From Parachryseolinea silvisoli (GTDB lineage Bacteria > Bacteroidota > Bacteroidia > Cytophagales > Cyclobacteriaceae), in NCBI RefSeq assembly GCF_021190955.1, contig NZ_JAIOAO010000009.1, positions 109,825 to 173,824 on the forward strand: a stretch of DNA of 64,000 nt, read 5' to 3'. Of the stretch, positions 16,003 through 23,660 are shown piece by piece. The number at the start of each line of letters is the position of its first letter. The stretch's first letter is position 1. The translations under genes and the position numbers were made by a program. Under the pieces are notes generated by a model. That model was given only the letters and a program-made list of their open reading frames with translations. It had not been told where the DNA came from and ran no database searches.

Positions 16003-18405
16003 ATGACAAACAAAGTCGTAATGCTTTTCGTGGCATTACACCTGTGTGTGTCCGTGGTAGCACAGCCCTGTCGTGGTGTGCTGACGGGCCAGGTGCTCGA
16101 TGAGACCGGTGCACTCATCGCGGGAGCTTCGCTTTCGCTGAAAGAGGTGTCGGGTGGACAATTGTCGGATGGCACAGGCCACTACCGGTTTAAAAGCCTT
16201 TGCAACGGCCGGTATACACTCGTAGCCCAGTTTATAGGCTACCAACCATTTGAGCAAACGATCACCCTAACCGACTCGGCCGCGCTCGTGGTACACCTGG
16301 TGCCCGATCTGCAACGCCTGGAGGAAGTGGTTATCGAAGAGCGGCCGCTGAATACGGAGCACGCCCACAACGTGGTGGTTCTCAACGAGCGCGACCTGGA
16401 AAAGACAGCCGGCAAGACACTGGGCGAGTCCTTGAAAGAGTTGCCGGGCGTGAGTACTATACAAACGGGTCCAGGTATTTTCAAGCCGGTTATTCATGGT
16501 GTGCATAGTCAGCGTGTTCTGATCCTGAACTACGGCATTCGCCAGGAAGGACAACAATGGGGCGCCGACCATGCGCCCGAGATCGATCCATTTATCGCCT
16601 CGAACATTGTTGTCATTAAAGACGCTTCGGCGATTAAGTATGGCTCGGATGCGCTGGGTGGTGTGATCGTCGTCAATCCGCCGGAGCTTCCGACGAAGGC
16701 AGGGCTGGGTGGCTCGATGAACACGGTACTGCAAAGCAACGGTCGCTCCGGCACCGTGTCGGGCACGCTCGAAGGCGGCATCACGGGGCATGACGGCTGG
16801 GGCTGGCGCGTGCAAGGTACCGCCAAGCGCGCGGGCGACTATCACACACCCGATTATGGTCTTACCAATACGGGGGTGAAAGAGCTGAACTTCTCTGCTG
16901 CTACAGGCTACCATCGTGATACCTATGGCATCGAAGCGTTCTTCAGCCGCTTTCAGACCGAGATCGGTATTTTGAAAGGAACATCCGTGGGCAACGTGGA
17001 TGACCTGGGGGCAGCCATGGAGCGTCAGCCGCCGCAATACACAAGATCGTTTCGCTATGACATTGGCGAGCCGCGGCAGGAAGTGATGCACAACCTGTTT
17101 AAGCTCAACGGGCACCTGAACACATCGCGTGGTATACTGCGCATGCAGTACGGCTTTCAGAACAATGGGCGTACCGAGTATGATATACGTTTTGGTGGCT
17201 TGTCGTCTACACCGATACTGGATCTGATATTGAATACCCATACGCTTGAAACCGAGTGGGAGGTGACCACCGGCCGCTCGTCTACGGTATGTGTCGGGGT
17301 CACCGGTATGATGCAGAACAACAATAATCAACCCGGCACGAAGCGTATACCGTTAATACCGGATTTCACCACTTTGTCAGGCGGAACGTTTGCCATCATC
17401 AAGTTCCAGGGCGAGCATTGGGACGCCGACTTCGGTGGACGTTACGATTATCGTCACTACGATGTGGCAGGGTATAACTCGAAGAATATCCTCTACAAGG
17501 CGAATATTCATTTTCACAATCCCAGCTTTACCGCGGGTGCCACGGTGCGATTGCCACGAAAACAATCGCTGCATCTGAACGTCAGCACTGCCTGGCGTCC
17601 GCCGCATGTAGCCGAGCTCTACAGCACCGGCAAGAATCTGGGGACAGGCGCCTATGAATTGGGCTTATTGCTGGATACGGCAAGTAACGTGGTGGACATT
17701 CGCCGGTCAGATTTCAACGTGGAGCAGGCGTTCAAAGGCATCGTCACGTATCGCCGCGACTGGCAGGATTTTTTTGTAGAGGTGACACCCTATGTAAATT
17801 ATATTGCTAACTATATCTACCTGCGTCCGGAAGGTGTCCTTCGGCAGGTCGCAGGACCCGCAGCCTATTTTCGGTATACGCAAACCGACGCATTGTTTAC
17901 CGGAGTCGACATCACCGGCCAATGGCAGCTGGCCAAGGCGTGGAAGATTACACCCCGCGCATCGTTGCTGCGCGTGACAGACGAGCGTCAGCACGACTAC
18001 CTGGTATTTATACCCTCCAACCGGTTTGACCTGGGTGTGCGGTATGAAAAACTGACGGTGTCACGCTGGAAGGACTTCTTTATAGAGTCGCAGGTGCGCT
18101 ATGTGCTGAAACAGTACAATGCGCCGCGCGCGATAAGCCCGCGTCAGTTACTGGACGCAAAGGCGCAAGGAGAAAACCCTGTAAGTGATGGCAGGAACTT
18201 TGACTTCCAGGTCGCGCCGGTAAGTTACGCGCTGCTGAACGTCTCGACGGGCATCTCACTACCCGCTGAAAAGCTCCGGTATGACTTCAGGCTTGGTGTC
18301 GACAATGTACTGAATACCTCGTATCGCGAGTATACCAATCGGCTGCGCTACTTCGCCGACGAGATCGGTCGCAACTTTATCTTTTCTATGAAATGTATCT
18401 TTTAA
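16003..18405 (+). CDS. TonB-dependent receptor with N-terminal carboxypeptidase-like domain
   Basis: 800 residues. Signal peptide (MTNKVVMLFVALHLCVSVVAQ), then a CarboxypepD_reg-like beta-sandwich (about 25-105: GVLTGQVLDETGALIAGASLSL ... YTLVAQFIGYQPFEQTITL), plug domain (about 110-220, with TLGESLKELPGVSTIQTG and YGSDALGGVIVV), and a 22-strand barrel ending in the aromatic NFIFSMKCIF. It has no SusC-type length (about 1000) and no SusD partner, so it is more like a metal or siderophore receptor. The His-rich protein upstream and the lipoprotein 13 nt downstream suggest a metal, possibly zinc; the substrate is inferred. Located in the outer membrane, energised by TonB-ExbBD. Confidence 0.92.
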   Translation: MTNKVVMLFVALHLCVSVVAQPCRGVLTGQVLDETGALIAGASLSLKEVSGGQLSDGTGHYRFKSLCNGRYTLVAQFIGYQPFEQTITLTDSAALVVHLVPDLQRLEEVVIEERPLNTEHAHNVVVLNERDLEKTAGKTLGESLKELPGVSTIQTGPGIFKPVIHGVHSQRVLILNYGIRQEGQQWGADHAPEIDPFIASNIVVIKDASAIKYGSDALGGVIVVNPPELPTKAGLGGSMNTVLQSNGRSGTVSGTLEGGITGHDGWGWRVQGTAKRAGDYHTPDYGLTNTGVKELNFSAATGYHRDTYGIEAFFSRFQTEIGILKGTSVGNVDDLGAAMERQPPQYTRSFRYDIGEPRQEVMHNLFKLNGHLNTSRGILRMQYGFQNNGRTEYDIRFGGLSSTPILDLILNTHTLETEWEVTTGRSSTVCVGVTGMMQNNNNQPGTKRIPLIPDFTTLSGGTFAIIKFQGEHWDADFGGRYDYRHYDVAGYNSKNILYKANIHFHNPSFTAGATVRLPRKQSLHLNVSTAWRPPHVAELYSTGKNLGTGAYELGLLLDTASNVVDIRRSDFNVEQAFKGIVTYRRDWQDFFVEVTPYVNYIANYIYLRPEGVLRQVAGPAAYFRYTQTDALFTGVDITGQWQLAKAWKITPRASLLRVTDERQHDYLVFIPSNRFDLGVRYEKLTVSRWKDFFIESQVRYVLKQYNAPRAISPRQLLDAKAQGENPVSDGRNFDFQVAPVSYALLNVSTGISLPAEKLRYDFRLGVDNVLNTSYREYTNRLRYFADEIGRNFIFSMKCIF

Positions 18406-18418
18406 TGTAATACTTACT

Positions 18419-19060
18419 ATGAAACAAACTTCCATTTTTCGATCACACGCGGTACGCTCACTCTTTTACTTCGCGCTTCCTCTGGCGGGCGCCATAACCT
18501 TCGTTGGCTGTAGCGACGATGACGATCCGGTAAAAGAAGACGTGCCCGAGCTGATCACCACCGTAGAGCTCACGTTCACACCCGTTGGCGGCGGAACCGC
18601 CGTAAAGGCTACCGCCACGGATCCCGACGGCGAAGGTACCGATGAGCTGAAAGCGGACGGCCCGATAGCGTTGAAGACAGGCACCGTCTATACGTTGGAT
18701 CTAAAGTTGTATAACGGTTTGCTACCCGAGACGGACGAAGAATATGATGTCACGAAGGAAGTAGAAGACGAGAGCGACGAGCACATGTTTTTCTTCTCGT
18801 GGACGGCTGACCTGTTTGCCAATCCGACCGGCGACGGCAACATCGATAACCGCGACAACCCGGTAGTATATGCTGACCTGGACGAAAACGGATTACCGGT
18901 GGGTTTGACCACCACGTGGGCAACCAAAGAAGGATCATCTTCCAATGGCGCCTTCCGCGTAGTCCTGAAACATCAACCCGACCTGAAATCCGCTACGTCA
19001 GGATACAACACCGGTGAGACGGATGTGGACGTGTCGTTTGTCATTAATGTAGCAGAATAA
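18419..19060 (+). CDS. Surface lipoprotein of the type 1 periplasmic binding fold-like group
   Basis: 213 residues. The signal peptide ends AGAITFVGC, a lipobox, followed by SDDDD, an acidic run after the lipid Cys that resembles the surface-export signal of Bacteroidota lipoproteins. The mature part is beta-rich: TTVELTFTPVGGG, TVYTLDLKLYNG, TKEVEDESDEHMFFFSW, ENGLPVGLTTTW and RVVLKHQPDLKS. This pattern matches proteins I recall being labelled type 1 periplasmic binding fold superfamily, found beside TonB receptors; the label says little about function. It starts 13 nt after the receptor stop, so it is very likely the receptor's surface partner. Confidence 0.75.
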   Translation: MKQTSIFRSHAVRSLFYFALPLAGAITFVGCSDDDDPVKEDVPELITTVELTFTPVGGGTAVKATATDPDGEGTDELKADGPIALKTGTVYTLDLKLYNGLLPETDEEYDVTKEVEDESDEHMFFFSWTADLFANPTGDGNIDNRDNPVVYADLDENGLPVGLTTTWATKEGSSSNGAFRVVLKHQPDLKSATSGYNTGETDVDVSFVINVAE

Positions 19061-19074
19061 TACACTGGCACAAC

Positions 19075-19108
19075 CGGACGGAGGCAACGTTGCCATGGCC
19101 TCCGTCCG
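19075..19108. terminator. Bidirectional hairpin between convergent genes
   Basis: CGGACGGAGGC at 19075-19085 pairs perfectly with GCCTCCGTCCG at 19098-19108 (11 bp, 12-nt loop). It lies between the ends of the lipoprotein gene and the convergent outer-membrane gene. Only a weak T-run follows on the plus strand. Confidence 0.6.
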
Positions 19109-19118
19109 TGTTGGCCGG

Positions 19119-20126
19119 TTATTTCTTATTGCCAATGAACCTGGCTGCTTGTTGCATGTTGAGAATGTTGGAGGTTAACCCAAAGCTCAATACGTAAATG
19201 TTGTTGATGAAATAAACGTTGTAATAGTCCTGTCCGCGATAATAACGCACAAAGAAAGCAATCTCATCGAACCAGGGCGGATAGTATTGATAATGGATAT
19301 CGACGATCAGACGCTTGCTCGCTTCCACCGGGCTTGCGCCGTCCATGCGGCCGGCGATCCAGCCGAGCTGTAGCTCGAAGCTGGAGTGTTGCAGCCAGTT
19401 GTTCAACCACGTCTTTTTCGCTTCACGCCAGGGGCCTCCAAATCCGACCGCACCAAAAAAACGATAGTTGCCGTATATGTGTCGAATTTCCTCCGGCGAC
19501 CACGATGGCGGATGTATTTCCGTACCGGCCTTGAGTAGCCGGTAGGCCACCATGCTTTTCATCACCTTCTTTACTTTATACGAGGAGATATTTGCCATGA
19601 AATAGTTGGTGGCGAAGTTTCCGTTTTCAAAGTCGATAGTGTTGGTAGTATCCCCGATGTAAAAACTACCAGCCTTGCCGTTGCTGTGGTGCCCCAATGA
19701 CACAGACCACAACGCGTTTTCGTAAAACAATCTTTTGAGGAATGCACTGCGGTTCCAGAAATCAATCGAGTGAAAGAAGGTGAGGTGTGCTTTATACGAA
19801 GGCGTGCTGATGGGAAAGGACGCTTTGCTCTGCATGCGTATCTGCACTTGTGGATTTAATAAGATGGCCCAGGTCGTCTTCTTTTGAGAAAAAAAATAGC
19901 TCGGCGACAGTTTGGTCTCCATGATTAAAGGCTCGAGGTTGCTCACGCCGTCCGTAATGGTCATGTAACTCTGCTCGCGGTTGGCGTTGATCAGGAAATG
20001 GAACTTCTGGCGGTCAAGACTATCAGCTGCCAGTTGCGCAGGCGTCGGTTTTTCATCCTGTCCGAATAGCGTTGTGCAGCAGACGCACCAAAAAAACAGA
20101 AACACGAATAGCCGGTAAGAGCGCAT
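19119..20126 (-). CDS. Outer-membrane beta-barrel, phospholipase A1 (OmpLA/PldA)-like
   Basis: 335 residues with a signal peptide (FVFLFFWCVCCTTLFGQ). The rest alternates as in an outer-membrane barrel. Residues about 145-175 contain SLGHHSNGKAGSF followed by ENGNFATNYFM. The H-x-SNG core and a downstream Asn in an aromatic strand resemble the His-Ser(-Asn) catalytic region of OmpLA (PldA), which hydrolyses phospholipids in the outer leaflet. The overall similarity is too weak by eye to be sure of activity, and it could be an inactive relative. It is monocistronic and divergent from the M23 peptidase gene. Confidence 0.55.
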   Translation of the reverse strand: MRSYRLFVFLFFWCVCCTTLFGQDEKPTPAQLAADSLDRQKFHFLINANREQSYMTITDGVSNLEPLIMETKLSPSYFFSQKKTTWAILLNPQVQIRMQSKASFPISTPSYKAHLTFFHSIDFWNRSAFLKRLFYENALWSVSLGHHSNGKAGSFYIGDTTNTIDFENGNFATNYFMANISSYKVKKVMKSMVAYRLLKAGTEIHPPSWSPEEIRHIYGNYRFFGAVGFGGPWREAKKTWLNNWLQHSSFELQLGWIAGRMDGASPVEASKRLIVDIHYQYYPPWFDEIAFFVRYYRGQDYYNVYFINNIYVLSFGLTSNILNMQQAARFIGNKK

Positions 20127-20221
20127 ACTTTTTTAACGAAGAATATAGGAACCATGGGCGTGGCTTCGTGAAGGGATAAAAACCTGTGCCCATCGCGCAA
20201 TGTAAACTTAATTCAGTAGGT

Positions 20222-21538
20222 ATGCGTTCTAAAAACATGTCTAAACTATATATTCTGGGAGTTGTCGTACTCCTCATAGCGTGTAATAGTTTCCACAGTT
20301 TGCAGTCAGGCTTTGTCAGAAAAAGCCCCTATGAGCAATACCGGAAGTCACTGGAAGATGCAAACTTGCTCGCGACGCCCATGGCCACCGCATGGGTAGA
20401 CGCGGGCCGACGCTCTTTGTATGATTCCATTCAGATTAACCTGCCTTTCTCCGAAGCCGGCGTATTCCAGGCCGCAGAGCCCCAGGCGCGTTCGTACACC
20501 TTTGCCGTGAAAGATGGCCAGGTATTGAAAGTAACGGGCATGCTGAAGGCCCAGGCAAATGCTCGCATTTTCCTGGACTTGTTCGTTTGGAAGGATACTA
20601 CCTGGACACAGGTCACCCATGCGGATTCCGCCCTGACGCTGTCATATGAATTTGATCGCGATGCGCAATGCCTGTTGCGTTTGCAGCCCGAGCTGTTGGT
20701 AAATGCCTATTATTCTGTCACGATTTCACTCACGCCGGTACTCGTCAATCCGGTAATGGGTGCCTCGAACCGCTCCATTGGAAGTTTCTATGGCGACACC
20801 CGCGATGGCGGCAAACGCAAGCATGAAGGTGTCGATATCTTTGCGCCCAAAGGCACGCCCATTGTAGCACCCGCCGCCGGCGTCGTGACACGTGTCGGCA
20901 CGAGCAACCTCGGAGGCAAAGTGGTGTGGATGCAAGACGGTAAGCGCGGCCACTCGTATTACTTCGCACACCTCGACGAGCAACTGGTCAAACCCGGACA
21001 GAAGCTCGAGCAAGGTGACACCCTAGGCCTTGTCGGCAATACCGGCAACGCCCGCACCACGCCTGCCCACTTGCACTTCGGCATTTACCAGGCACGCGCG
21101 AAAGACCCCATACATTATTTGCTGACACAAGATGCGCTCAAGGGCGATTCACCATTGGATACATTATTCCAGGAGCAGGTGTACCGGGTAACAGCGAAGA
21201 AATCAATGCTGCGCACCGGCCCCGGTGTGAAGTACGCACTGAAAGAAATGCTTGGCAAAAATGACTATGTCAAAATCGTGGCGCAGAGCGATGCCTGGTA
21301 TCGTGTGGTATTGGCAGACGAGCGTCAGGGCTATGTGGAAAAGAAGCTGGTAGGAGAGGCGATCAAAGGAAAAGCACGTAAGCTCGATGCACCCGCCGTA
21401 CTGTTGTCTCACAACAACGGGCAGAGCGTTCCCCTGGCGTACCTCGACAAAGCCACTGCCGTGGAAATCCTGGCGAGCTATAAAAGCTCGCATTTTGTCC
21501 GCACCAAAGGCGGGCAGGTGGGGTGGCTGTTATTATAG
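20222..21538 (+). CDS. M23 family metallopeptidase with C-terminal SH3 domain (lipoprotein)
   Basis: About 438 residues from ATG 20222; the ATG at 20237 is also possible, and the longer frame from 20186 lacks a signal sequence at its start. The signal ends LLIACNS, a lipobox. A beta-rich region (about 60-180) precedes the LytM-like M23 domain (about 185-300), with HEGVDIFAPKGTPIVAPAAG and AHLHFGIY, which supply the zinc ligands (HxxxD and HxH). A bacterial SH3 domain follows (VTAKKSMLRTGPGVKYALKEML ... WYRVVL), and possibly a second at the end. It is probably a cell-wall DD-endopeptidase acting in the periplasm, with SH3 for peptidoglycan binding. All catalytic residues are present. Confidence 0.9.
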   Translation: MRSKNMSKLYILGVVVLLIACNSFHSLQSGFVRKSPYEQYRKSLEDANLLATPMATAWVDAGRRSLYDSIQINLPFSEAGVFQAAEPQARSYTFAVKDGQVLKVTGMLKAQANARIFLDLFVWKDTTWTQVTHADSALTLSYEFDRDAQCLLRLQPELLVNAYYSVTISLTPVLVNPVMGASNRSIGSFYGDTRDGGKRKHEGVDIFAPKGTPIVAPAAGVVTRVGTSNLGGKVVWMQDGKRGHSYYFAHLDEQLVKPGQKLEQGDTLGLVGNTGNARTTPAHLHFGIYQARAKDPIHYLLTQDALKGDSPLDTLFQEQVYRVTAKKSMLRTGPGVKYALKEMLGKNDYVKIVAQSDAWYRVVLADERQGYVEKKLVGEAIKGKARKLDAPAVLLSHNNGQSVPLAYLDKATAVEILASYKSSHFVRTKGGQVGWLLL

Positions 21539-21556
21539 AGGGTAGTCTCCGGCCCT

Positions 21557-21575
21557 GGCATAATTTTCTTATGCC
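21557..21575. terminator. Small hairpin after M23 gene
   Basis: GGCATAA, a TTTTC loop, and TTATGCC form a 7-bp stem 18 nt after the M23 stop. Without a clear T-tract this is a weak terminator candidate. Confidence 0.35.
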
Positions 21576-21593
21576 CTACGGCAAATACCCGTC

Positions 21594-21980
21594 ATGAAAC
21601 GTCTGCTGTTAATTTTCTTTTTACTGCCCGGTAGTTATCTCTATGCACAGAAGGACAGTGCAGTGGTCGTGCGCGATACGATCAATACGAGGCGTGACAT
21701 GCCGGATGCTCAGTCAGTATACAACAGTGAGCTTCCCAAAGATATTGGTCCGCCAAAAGACAGCGTGCTGGTCACGGGCAAGCAAGTGCCACGACGTGTA
21801 CGCAAGGCTCTCACCGAAAACGACATCTACGACGGCTGGCAGGAGGGTGAAATATACCTGAACCGAAACACAGGGCTTTATATGCTCTACCTCACCCGCG
21901 GGGACCTGATAAACAAGTTTGGGTTAGATGCGGAAGGAAAACAAGTAACGTTTATATCTTTTAAGAAGCCCAATCCCTAA
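21594..21980 (+). CDS. Secreted hypothetical protein
   Basis: 128 residues with a clear signal peptide (RLLLIFFLLPGSYLYAQ, cleavage before KDS). The mature part is short: a disordered, charged N-half (INTRRDMPDAQSVYNSELPKDIGPPKDS) and a more structured C-half (NDIYDGWQEGEIYLNRNTGLYMLYLTRGDLINKFGLD), which reads like a small alpha/beta domain. I recognise no family. It is followed after 9 nt by the DUF481 barrel gene, so the two are probably one transcription unit; the context suggests an envelope role only. Confidence 0.65.
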   Translation: MKRLLLIFFLLPGSYLYAQKDSAVVVRDTINTRRDMPDAQSVYNSELPKDIGPPKDSVLVTGKQVPRRVRKALTENDIYDGWQEGEIYLNRNTGLYMLYLTRGDLINKFGLDAEGKQVTFISFKKPNP

Positions 21981-21989
21981 CAATAGCGC

Positions 21990-22742
21990 ATGAAGGTATG
22001 GGATGTCATGCCGAAGGTAATTGCATTGTTGCTGTCGTGGGTATATGGCCTGCCTGCCTTCTCGCAATACAATGATTCCACACACCACTACGTAAACTAT
22101 GTATCCACCGGTACGATCAATAAGACGAACGAAGGTTCCTCCTATGTGTTGAATAATGCGTTGCGTTTCAGTATCAGTAAAAAGGAGTACGCGCTTAACA
22201 CGACCAACAGCTGGGTATACGGAAAATCACTCAGTAATCTCAGTAATAACGATTTCTTTTCAGCCCTGGATGGCAACCTCTACAAAACGTGGGAGCATTT
22301 TTACTATTGGGGACTCGCCAGCTATGAGAAAAGTTTCTCGCTCAAGATCAACAACCGCTCGCAGGGAGGTTTTGGCGTGGGGTATAGCGTATTTGATCGC
22401 GAAGAGCTTCGGGTGGTGCTCAGTGATGGTATCTTATATGAGCGTAGTGACTTATATGATACACCTGAAGAGGGCACTAATCGTTACGATGTCTTTCGCA
22501 ATTCGTTCCGTCTGAAATTCCGTATCGTGATCCGGGAAGTGATCATATTGGAGGGGTCTGACTTTTTGCAACATGCGTTGTCTGATCGTAAAGACTACAT
22601 CATAAAGTCCAACACGAGCCTGTCCATCAAGTTAAAGAAAGGTCTAAGCATTACCAGCGCGATGGTGTATAATAAATTGAGCAAAACTCAGCGCGAAAAC
22701 CTGCTGGTAACGTACGGACTAACGTATGAACGGTATTTCTGA
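21990..22742 (+). CDS. DUF481-type outer-membrane protein
   Basis: 250 residues with a signal peptide (start at ATG 21990, alternative ATG at 22008: MPKVIALLLSWVYGLPAFSQ). The mature part is a run of amphipathic strands: TGTINKTNEGSSYVLNNALRFSISKKEYALNTTNSWVYG, WEHFYYWGLASYEKSFSLKI, and QGGFGVGYSVFDREELRVVLSDGILYE. These match the DUF481 (YdiY-like salt-induced outer membrane protein) pattern, and the protein ends in an aromatic (TYERYF), as outer-membrane barrels do. Function unknown. It follows the small secreted protein by 9 nt. Confidence 0.75.
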   Translation: MKVWDVMPKVIALLLSWVYGLPAFSQYNDSTHHYVNYVSTGTINKTNEGSSYVLNNALRFSISKKEYALNTTNSWVYGKSLSNLSNNDFFSALDGNLYKTWEHFYYWGLASYEKSFSLKINNRSQGGFGVGYSVFDREELRVVLSDGILYERSDLYDTPEEGTNRYDVFRNSFRLKFRIVIREVIILEGSDFLQHALSDRKDYIIKSNTSLSIKLKKGLSITSAMVYNKLSKTQRENLLVTYGLTYERYF

Positions 22743-22900
22743 CACATATCTGTGTTGACACGCACCTGGGAAAAGACAATCCTGTTTTGGGAATAGAAAA
22801 CACTTTCGCTTGCTTTTTCAGGCCAATAACGCCATTCCCAGCGATGGCACGGAATTCGGAAAGATAGGTTTACCAATATCTATCTAACCAACTTTTACCC

Positions 22901-23116
22901 ATGAAACCCGCATTTCTTATTTCCTTCTTCATGATCGTCGTATCGTCCATGCTCTTCGGATTTGTTTATACCACGTGGACAGACTTCGTACAATCAAACC
23001 CTGCATTCTTCGCCATCGGCCTGGTTGCCATCATCACCATTGGCATGTGCGGCATGATCATCAGCATGATGACCGGTCCTGCCCTGGAAGCCCAGCAAAT
23101 CACCGGCGATCGCTAA
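22901..23116 (+). CDS. Small two-span membrane protein
   Basis: 71 residues with two hydrophobic segments (about 4-25 and 36-58: FFAIGLVAIITIGMCGMIIS), separated by a short polar loop with aromatic residues (TTWTDFVQSN). Probably a cytoplasmic-membrane protein; no family recognised. The ATG is at 22901 after the AT-rich TATCTATCTAACCAAC. An intrinsic terminator 40 nt after the stop shows that the transcription unit ends here, which supports a real gene. Confidence 0.6.
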   Translation: MKPAFLISFFMIVVSSMLFGFVYTTWTDFVQSNPAFFAIGLVAIITIGMCGMIISMMTGPALEAQQITGDR

Positions 23117-23156
23117 TACAGACTGTTTAGAGTTGATAGTTTATAATAAAGTAAAG

Positions 23157-23181
23157 AACCGCCCTCCAGGACGGTTTTTTT
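23157..23181 (+). terminator. Intrinsic terminator after the small membrane gene
   Basis: AACCG(c)CCT-CC-AGG(a)CGGTT forms a stem with one mismatch, followed directly by TTTTTTTATT. It isolates the cobalamin riboswitch transcript from upstream transcription. Confidence 0.75.
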
Positions 23182-23189
23182 ATTGCTTT

Positions 23190-23219
23190 TTGTTTTCGCC
23201 CCGTTAATCAATACTTTTA
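23190..23219 (+). promoter_or_regulatory. Promoter of the cobalamin operon
   Basis: TTG at 23190-23192, a 19-bp spacer, and TACTTTTA at 23212-23219 (one mismatch to TAnnTTTG). The transcript would start about 23224, just ahead of the riboswitch P1 stem at 23232. Confidence 0.55.
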
Positions 23220-23230
23220 CCCCAGCATTT

Positions 23231-23450
23231 GGTTCACCCTGCGCCGCAAGCGCAAGGCGATTAAAAGGGAATGCCGTGAAAACCGGCAACAGTTCCCGCT
23301 GCTGTAATCCTGATTTCGCTTACGCGGAATAAAAGCTTTTAGACAAACATATCTCCACTGTCCCGATTAGGGATGGGAAGGAGCGTCAGAAGTCAGGAGA
23401 GTCAGAAGACCTGCCCGATGCCATCAGGATGTTGTAGCCTGCGGTGAACG
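23231..23450 (+). ncRNA. Cobalamin riboswitch
   Basis: Closing stem P1: GTTCACC at 23232-23238 pairs with GGTGAAC at 23443-23449. The conserved core AAAAGGGAATGCCGTGAAAA and the following ACAGTTCCCGCTGCTGTAA (about 23263-23307) are typical of AdoCbl/Cbl aptamers. The B12 box AGTCAGAAGACCTGCC is exact at 23400-23415. Directly before it lies a near-copy (GTCAGAAGTCAGGAG), a local duplication. The aptamer sits 210 nt upstream of the first gene of the TonB uptake operon and should repress it when cobalamin is plentiful. Confidence 0.95.
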
Positions 23451-23493
23451 GGTATACGGATCAGTGGAATCGCTGCGACGCGTCTTCTCTGTA

Positions 23494-23537
23494 ATCGTAC
23501 GTTACAATTTTCTGTTATTGTAATCTATGCGTACGAT
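23494..23537 (+). promoter_or_regulatory. Hairpin between aptamer and first gene (possible expression platform)
   Basis: ATCGTACG (23494-23501) pairs with CGTACGAT (23530-23537), and TTACAAT (23502-23508) with ATTGTAA (23517-23523), leaving a 6-nt bulge and an 8-nt loop. There is no U-run, so a Rho-independent terminator is unlikely; it may shape access to the translation start or be part of the switch. Confidence 0.4.
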
Positions 23538-23660
23538 ACCCATGCAACGACAAACACTTTTTCCAACGACTTGCTGACAACCGCCGGGCATTGCCTGTAG
23601 CGGGAGCTGTCAGTGCCTGGTTCTGTCATGTCGTGCTGCGTCATGCTTAACCAACAATCC

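Noticed and set aside
23398..23415. B12 box broken by insertion
   Set aside because: At first the doubled GTCAGAAG looked like an insertion within the box, but AGTCAGAAGACCTGCC at 23400-23415 is itself an intact B12 box.
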